A stretch of 12,226 nucleotides of DNA from Flammeovirgaceae bacterium UBA4659 (GTDB lineage: Bacteria; Bacteroidota; Bacteroidia; Cytophagales; Cyclobacteriaceae). Position 1 is the stretch's first letter, and the number at the start of each line of letters is the position of its first letter. Below, one piece after another: positions 7,765 through 12,226 of the stretch. The position numbers were made by a program, and so were the translations under genes. The DNA lies in contig DHLV01000037.1 of NCBI GenBank assembly GCA_002405445.1, positions 7,822-20,047 on the forward strand, in the 5' to 3' direction. Below the pieces are notes generated by a model. That model was not told the DNA's origin. It worked only from the letters and a program-made list of their open reading frames with translations, and did no database searches.

Positions 7765-8096
7765 CAATTGTCAGGCTGCAAAGATACGTTAATGGATTGG
7801 TATGTTTGACAAGGTGCCGGGGCGTGTAGTGTGGAAAGTGGTTGGCATGTGGGGGCCAGGTGTTCACCGCTACCGGTGGCACTGACTGCCGGATGAATGC
7901 CCAAAGAAAAATAAAAGGTTTGAGCCACCATGTCAAAACAGAATTGATACTTACTATTTATCTGGTTGAACCCAAACAAAATAGCAAATAGGGTCTACCG
8001 TTCAGGTAACATTAAGACTTTAGTACCGGATAAAGCAGACAAAGTCACTCAACAAAAATCATTTTCTAAACATTACAAAGAAATCACACTGCTCCA
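7765..8096. other. Intergenic region between NSS symporter and trhO
   Basis: This is a 332-base spacer. Its left end carries the trhO promoter. A small dyad CACCG-CTAC-CGGTG lies at 7865-7878 but has no T tract, so it is not a convincing terminator. No hairpin directly follows the symporter stop. Short frames on both strands lack a plausible start, signal or family pattern and overlap the promoter or the symporter 3' end. I see no RNA gene. Confidence 0.5.
7779..7812 (-). promoter_or_regulatory. Bacteroidota-type promoter for trhO
   Basis: On the minus strand TATCTTTG (7786-7779) matches the -7 consensus TAnnTTTG exactly, and a TTG (7812-7810) lies 23 bases upstream as the -33 element. Transcription would begin about 7 bases downstream of the -7 box, giving a very short leader before the ATG at 7764. 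No repressor site is evident. Confidence 0.55.
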
Positions 8097-9479
8097 TCAA
8101 CCCCCAAACACCCCAAACATATTCAAGATCACCAGCCCTATGATTACCGGGCAAACGAAGCGGATCATCAACAGCCAAATCTTGTAGGGAGCAATACCCA
8201 CAATACTGCCGGTTTTGAAATATGGAAAGCCATGTTCAATTTCATTTACTAAGTGATCTGTTTTCATAAACCAGCCAGTAAAAATACAAGTCGATAACAC
8301 CACCAGCATCATCATCAAACTGCCAAAGCCGTAATCGAAAATGTCCATCACACCCGTTTTGATCACACCTAAAAAGTTCACTTGTACCACCGTCAAACCT
8401 TCTACCGCACCCGTTGATAGGGCAGATGGAATCCCCAACAAAAACGCTGCAATTGCCACTGTCCACGCTGCTTTTTTACGGCTCCATTTTTTTTGGTCCA
8501 TGTAGTAGGCAGAGGGTGCTTCTAACATTGAAATAGTAGAAGTGATAGCAGCAAAAAACAAGAGTAGGAAAAACAGTGCACCTGCAATGTTGCCCAGCGG
8601 CATCTGCTGAAAAATATTGGCGAGTACATTAAACACGAGTGTAGGCCCTTCAGCAGGTGATTGATTGAAAGCAAACACCGCGGGAAAAACCATGAACCCT
8701 GCCAGCAATGCCACCGAAGTGTCCATAGCGCCTACCCACAAACTAGATGAAACAATATTCTGGTCTTTCGGCAAATAAGAGCCGTAAGTGATCATCATGC
8801 CCCAACCTACGCCCAGCGAAAAGAAGGCTTGTGTCAAAGCCGCCAACACCACACGACCGTTGATTTTCGAGAAGTCGGGCACCAAGTAGTACTCTACACC
8901 TTTGCCCGCACCGGGTAAGGTTACACTTCTAAAAATCACAATGATCAGCAACACAAAAAGCATGGGCATCAAAATTTTAGTCGCTTTCTCAATGCCACCC
9001 GCCACACCGCCCAGTACAATAAAGGCAGTAACCAAAATCACAAATGCCCCAAGCGGTATCACGTACTCAGGCGTGGCAATAAATTCAGAAAAAGGCATGC
9101 TGACAGCAAACAGCGAAGTAAAAATATATCCTACCGTCCACCCTGCAATGGTGCTGTAATAGCTGAGCACGACAAACGTAACGATCAGCGGGAGAATACC
9201 CACCAGCCCGATCCACAGCCTGCTGAGCGCACCTGTGGCCGCCAGGGTTTGCATGGCGCCCACCGGGTTCTTGCCCGTTAATCTGCCGAGTGCGATTTCA
9301 TTGATGAGCATGGGTGCGGCCACCAGCACCACACAAAAAAAATACACCAGCACAAAGGCTGCACCGCCATTTTCACCGGTGAGGTAAGGGAAGCGCCAAA
9401 TATTGCCCAACCCCACGGCCGAGCCGGCCGCTGCCATTACAAATCCAAACTTAGAAGCCCATTGTTCGCGGTTTGCCAT
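8097..9479 (-). CDS. Sodium-dependent transporter, NSS (SNF/LeuT) family
   Basis: The 460-residue inner-membrane protein has roughly 11-12 hydrophobic helices over its whole length, matching bacterial NSS transporters. The N-terminal signature REQWASKFGFV then GSAVGLGNIWRFPYLTGENG (residues 4-38) is the TM1 region of LeuT. It contains the unwound helix and the sodium-site residues A21 and N26 (LeuT A22 and N27). The TM6-7 stretch FSLGVGWGMMITYGSYLPKD and the TM8 stretch FFAAITSTISMLEAPSAY (sodium-site Thr-Ser) are also conserved. The protein should import an amino acid or a related amine with sodium; the substrate cannot be read from the sequence. Start is ATG 9479. It lies 71 bp after the S8 peptidase stop on the same strand. 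A weak promoter is visible upstream, so it may be transcribed alone. Confidence 0.95.
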   Translation of the reverse strand: MANREQWASKFGFVMAAAGSAVGLGNIWRFPYLTGENGGAAFVLVYFFCVVLVAAPMLINEIALGRLTGKNPVGAMQTLAATGALSRLWIGLVGILPLIVTFVVLSYYSTIAGWTVGYIFTSLFAVSMPFSEFIATPEYVIPLGAFVILVTAFIVLGGVAGGIEKATKILMPMLFVLLIIVIFRSVTLPGAGKGVEYYLVPDFSKINGRVVLAALTQAFFSLGVGWGMMITYGSYLPKDQNIVSSSLWVGAMDTSVALLAGFMVFPAVFAFNQSPAEGPTLVFNVLANIFQQMPLGNIAGALFFLLLFFAAITSTISMLEAPSAYYMDQKKWSRKKAAWTVAIAAFLLGIPSALSTGAVEGLTVVQVNFLGVIKTGVMDIFDYGFGSLMMMLVVLSTCIFTGWFMKTDHLVNEIEHGFPYFKTGSIVGIAPYKIWLLMIRFVCPVIIGLVILNMFGVFGG

Positions 9480-9498
9480 AGCAAAAAAATTTGTGTCG

Positions 9499-9529
9499 TG
9501 AAGATAGAGAAGAAAAAACGAGGGGCAAA
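9499..9529 (-). promoter_or_regulatory. Possible promoter for the NSS symporter
   Basis: On the minus strand TTTG (9529-9526) is followed after 19 bases by TATCTTCA (9506-9499), which differs from TAnnTTTG at the last two positions. It sits 20 bases before the ATG at 9479. The spacing fits the Bacteroidota pattern, but the -7 match is imperfect. Confidence 0.3.
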
Positions 9530-9550
9530 CGATTTAGTGGGTAATGTGCA

Positions 9551-12079
9551 TCACAATTTGATCAGCCGCCCTGAATCCTTCACTTTGTTTAGCTCAACCA
9601 ATTGATAGATATACAACCCGCTGGGCAAATTGAGTACATCAATGTATTTCACGCGCTCTTCCAAGTCGAGCGAAAGCACATTTCTGCCCAACAAATCGTA
9701 GAGTTTAAAAGTACCGGTTCCCTCTGAGAGTATATTTAAGTCGGTGTTGGCATCAACGGGGTTTGGAAATAAAACGACTTTCCCCTTTTCTTCAATGAAC
9801 ACACTGGATTCGGGGGAAAGCAACGACTTTCCGTTGGTGAAAACTATTTTGAGTTGGTAGGTGATCTTTCCTGAAGTGGGTTGATCATCGCTGATTGTTT
9901 GGCCAAGTAAACCATTGGGTTGAATAATTCGCCAAGTCGGATTTGATTGTTGTGAATTCCATTTTGATAACTCCAGTTGCTTTATTCCAAACCAAGATGA
10001 CAAACCGAACGAAACCGAAATTTGTCCATCGCTTGCGCGCTGTGCTGAAAATGAATTGAGAAAACACGATGAGCCTTGTTGTGTGTAATCGATAAGTTGG
10101 CTTCGCAAGCCCTCCGTTCCATTGCCAATGGGTGCGATCGAAAAATATTTGGGCAACGTAGTTGGAAGTACAAGCGTATTTTTGTCGGTAGCAATAATGG
10201 GTGAAAGCAGAGAAAGACCCAGGTTATATATCCGATATTCGCCCGCCCCTGGTAGATTGCTCCACGTTAGCCCAAGGCTGTCGGCACAAGCAAAAGCAAC
10301 CTGCGGAAACATTACTGGTGAAATCACAAATTCTGGTGATAGATACTCTATGCCTCCAATCACCATTTTGAGTTTGGCTTTCGAAAATGCATGAGGCGTT
10401 TTGTAGTAGGCAGGTGTGTTGAGGTTGATATTTGTTTTTACGAGTTGCCACAATCCATTGCCCACTTGTTGGTAAAGATCGCCTATCTGGTTGGGTTGCG
10501 CTTGCCATGTTATTAGATTGTTTTTACCTGCCTCTAACTTATCACCTGCCAACGGAAAATCCCATTCAAACAGCGTTGTATTCTTCAATGCATAGGCAAC
10601 CGACACATTTTGTGAGCCTGTAACCAGTGTTGGTGCTGCAATGTGAAGTTTATATTTGCCAGCAGCAGGATTTTCTAAGGTGATGTACTCCGTGTTGTTA
10701 AGCCGATCTGGTTTTCTAACAGGCAATGCCAGCAGTGAATCGGGCCGTGGGTAGCTGCTTAACACCCACGGGCGTATTTGCTGAGCGCCTACTTCTAGCC
10801 AACTGTCAATATCATTAACTAAGGCAGCGGTTTGATTCGGTACAATGGCAGGGTCGATCCACGAAACAGCAATTTTGATCAGTGATGTATTGGCAGGAAT
10901 AGTCACCGATATGATTTTTTCACTATTGCTAGTAATGTTGACGGAATTCAATTGGGTTAGTTCCACCAAGCGAAGTGCATTAGCTGCATTAACGCTTCCA
11001 TAGCCGTAAGAAAAGTCAATACCCGATGGCCCAAGATCATCCGCAGAAGCAATTAAAATTGCTTTCACCAAAGCGGCATCGGGCAGGGTGCCAAATTTTT
11101 GCTTATAAAGTTGTTGAATCAATGCCACCGTTCCGGAAGTAAGTGCGGCCGCTTCTGAGGTACCACCTTGGCCGTATGCCGTTAGCTCAGGTTTTAGCCT
11201 TCCATCAAATGCGGGCCCCCGGGAGTTGAGTTCATTTCGAGTTAAAGTCGAATCTACTGCCGTAACGACCAATACATTTTTCGCTTGCTTGAAATTGCCG
11301 GTGAGGTTGGCAAAGGTTAATCCCTTGTATCGACTTTCGGTTGGGGTCGATTTACCTGCATTACCCGATGAAAAGACATGTACCATGGTAGGGTTATTGA
11401 ATACTTGCAAGTCGTAAGCCGCGCCCTCATCACCATAATAAGTTTCTACACCTACACCATAACTGTGGTTTTGAACAAAAATATTATTCGTTTGTAACGT
11501 TGCGATAGCATCCGGAAAGAGATTTGTGAAATCGCTGGAAGTAAGTCTTGACTCTGGTGCAACACCCTTGGCTTTGTAGAACGAGTTTCCCGCTCCACCG
11601 ATTAGCTTTGCCATGGTGGTGGCATGCTGCGAAATTGTCGTTGGACTCGATGGTGTTCTGAATGTTCGGGCAATCAAATCAACGTCTTTTGGGTCAATGC
11701 TCTCTTCCTTAACAGAAATATTAATGCCGGTGCCTGCAAAAGCATTAAAAACTTGTTGAGCGGTGCTGATCCGATTGAACGCAAGGTTACTGAAATCAAT
11801 GGCTGCTTCTACATGAGGTTTCTCGTGTACGTGCGTCAACCTTACATTTTTATCTGTTTTCAGTTGTTCGATTTGCTTTTGTGAGATGTTGCTTGCATCA
11901 ACGACCAAGCAATTACAGTCTGCTTGGTTTCGATATTTGAATGAATAATATTTTTTAAAGGCGAGCGTGTCGTTAACGTGAACAGTAATAGTGTGTAGCC
12001 TCCCATTTTGCTGTTGCGCCCAGCTGGATTGGCTTATTAGAAGTAAAATTGGTATAGTTGAAATTAATACTTTACACAT
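9551..12079 (-). CDS. Secreted S8 (subtilisin-like) peptidase with T9SS sorting domain
   Basis: The 842-residue precursor has a signal peptide (1-21, ending SSWA before QQQNG), a pro-region (about 25-100) and an S8 domain (about 115-375). Beta modules follow (about 385-500, 500-590, 590-665, 670-765), then a type A T9SS sorting domain (about 767-842, with FPNPV, LYDLLGRNVLS, LPSGLYIYQL and a final GRLIKL). The catalytic His is H152 (QH152ATTMAKLIGGAG), the oxyanion Asn is N240 (SSGNAG), and the nucleophile is S308 (GGTS308EAAALTSG). The position of the usual catalytic Asp (VxDTG) reads SVKEES, so Glu125 or a nearby acid stands in. From memory, related Bacteroidota subtilases share a VKE-type sequence here. 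It should cross the outer membrane through T9SS and be surface-attached or released. No other T9SS gene lies in the window. Start is ATG 12079; a promoter candidate sits directly upstream. Confidence 0.92.
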   Translation of the reverse strand: MCKVLISTIPILLLISQSSWAQQQNGRLHTITVHVNDTLAFKKYYSFKYRNQADCNCLVVDASNISQKQIEQLKTDKNVRLTHVHEKPHVEAAIDFSNLAFNRISTAQQVFNAFAGTGINISVKEESIDPKDVDLIARTFRTPSSPTTISQHATTMAKLIGGAGNSFYKAKGVAPESRLTSSDFTNLFPDAIATLQTNNIFVQNHSYGVGVETYYGDEGAAYDLQVFNNPTMVHVFSSGNAGKSTPTESRYKGLTFANLTGNFKQAKNVLVVTAVDSTLTRNELNSRGPAFDGRLKPELTAYGQGGTSEAAALTSGTVALIQQLYKQKFGTLPDAALVKAILIASADDLGPSGIDFSYGYGSVNAANALRLVELTQLNSVNITSNSEKIISVTIPANTSLIKIAVSWIDPAIVPNQTAALVNDIDSWLEVGAQQIRPWVLSSYPRPDSLLALPVRKPDRLNNTEYITLENPAAGKYKLHIAAPTLVTGSQNVSVAYALKNTTLFEWDFPLAGDKLEAGKNNLITWQAQPNQIGDLYQQVGNGLWQLVKTNINLNTPAYYKTPHAFSKAKLKMVIGGIEYLSPEFVISPVMFPQVAFACADSLGLTWSNLPGAGEYRIYNLGLSLLSPIIATDKNTLVLPTTLPKYFSIAPIGNGTEGLRSQLIDYTQQGSSCFLNSFSAQRASDGQISVSFGLSSWFGIKQLELSKWNSQQSNPTWRIIQPNGLLGQTISDDQPTSGKITYQLKIVFTNGKSLLSPESSVFIEEKGKVVLFPNPVDANTDLNILSEGTGTFKLYDLLGRNVLSLDLEERVKYIDVLNLPSGLYIYQLVELNKVKDSGRLIKL

Positions 12080-12086
12080 CGTGATT

Positions 12087-12114
12087 CAAAATAGGGAGTA
12101 AAATTGGAAACAAA
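12087..12114 (-). promoter_or_regulatory. Possible promoter for the S8 peptidase
   Basis: On the minus strand TTTG (12114-12111) and TATTTTG (12093-12087) are separated by 17 bases, near the Bacteroidota -33/-7 layout; the -7 element is one T short of TAnnTTTG. It ends only 7 bases before the ATG, so the transcript would be almost leaderless. Confidence 0.35.
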
Positions 12115-12226
12115 AAATTGGCGTTTGGTCCCCAGGGAAATCGCTTTTAAGAAATTATCTGATAACAAAATGATTGTGAAGTATTTGGAGCAGAGGGAGT
12201 GGTGCTGTATTTTTGATCCATCAAAA
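12104..12226 (+). CDS. Possible divergent hypothetical gene, 5' end only
   Basis: A plus-strand frame is open from a TTG at 12104 to the window edge (41 codons), reading LETKNWRLVPREIAFKKLSD and then NKMIVKYLEQREWCCIFDPSK. AGGGAG lies about five bases before the TTG and would serve as a Shine-Dalgarno; an in-frame ATG occurs at 12170. The composition looks protein-like, but I do not recognise a family. It would lie only 24 bases from the start of the S8 peptidase gene and overlap that gene's promoter candidate, which argues for caution. Confidence 0.3.
   Translation, partial: METKNWRLVPREIAFKKLSDNKMIVKYLEQREWCCIFDPSK

Noticed and set aside
7865..7878. Inverted repeat CACCG-CTAC-CGGTG as a terminator
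   Set aside because: The stem is only five base pairs, there is no T tract, and it lies over 200 bases from the symporter stop.
7764..7979. Minus-strand frame of about 70 codons between the symporter and trhO
   Set aside because: It relies on a TTG start, runs through the trhO promoter candidate, and has Pro/Ser/Thr-rich low-quality sequence without a family match.
7966..8187. Plus-strand 73-codon frame at the end of the symporter gene
   Set aside because: About 90 bases of it are antisense to the conserved symporter 3' end; the start is a TTG with no ribosome site.

Overview
The window looks like chromosomal DNA from a Bacteroidota bacterium, most likely a Cytophagales-type organism. The evidence is a secreted subtilase with a C-terminal type IX secretion (T9SS) sorting domain, a LytS/LytT-type signalling locus, and at least one promoter matching the Bacteroidota -7 element TAnnTTTG. 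GC content is moderate. All well-supported genes lie on the minus strand. The exceptions are a damaged DUF1801-type gene on the plus strand and a weak, edge-truncated plus-strand ORF at the right end.

Reading in the direction of transcription (right to left): a secreted S8 peptidase (12079-9551); an NSS-family sodium symporter (9479-8097); a 332-bp spacer carrying a good promoter candidate; then trhO (tRNA U34 hydroxylase, 7764-6739), a mog-type molybdopterin adenylyltransferase (6731-6171) and a membrane-anchored M23 peptidase (6098-5118), probably co-transcribed. A frameshifted DUF1801 gene (4703-5112, plus strand) converges on the M23 gene with a 5-bp gap. A non-coding or decayed stretch follows (4226-4702).

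The left third holds the most interesting part. It is a four-gene minus-strand cluster: a single-pass membrane protein with ten near-uniform 34-residue repeats, nine of them carrying an SDHY/SDVY motif (4225-2771); an intact LytS-type histidine kinase (2628-1546); a second protein of the same membrane and kinase layout whose phospho-acceptor His and N-box Asn are both replaced, so it reads as a pseudokinase (1407-358); and a response regulator receiver that starts inside the pseudokinase stop codon (ATGA overlap) and runs off the left edge. The sequence suggests an active/inactive kinase pair feeding one regulator, possibly with the repeat protein as an envelope partner. That link is inference from gene order.

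No tRNA, rRNA, CRISPR array, insertion sequence or phage gene was seen. Most genes are ordinary housekeeping or envelope genes.
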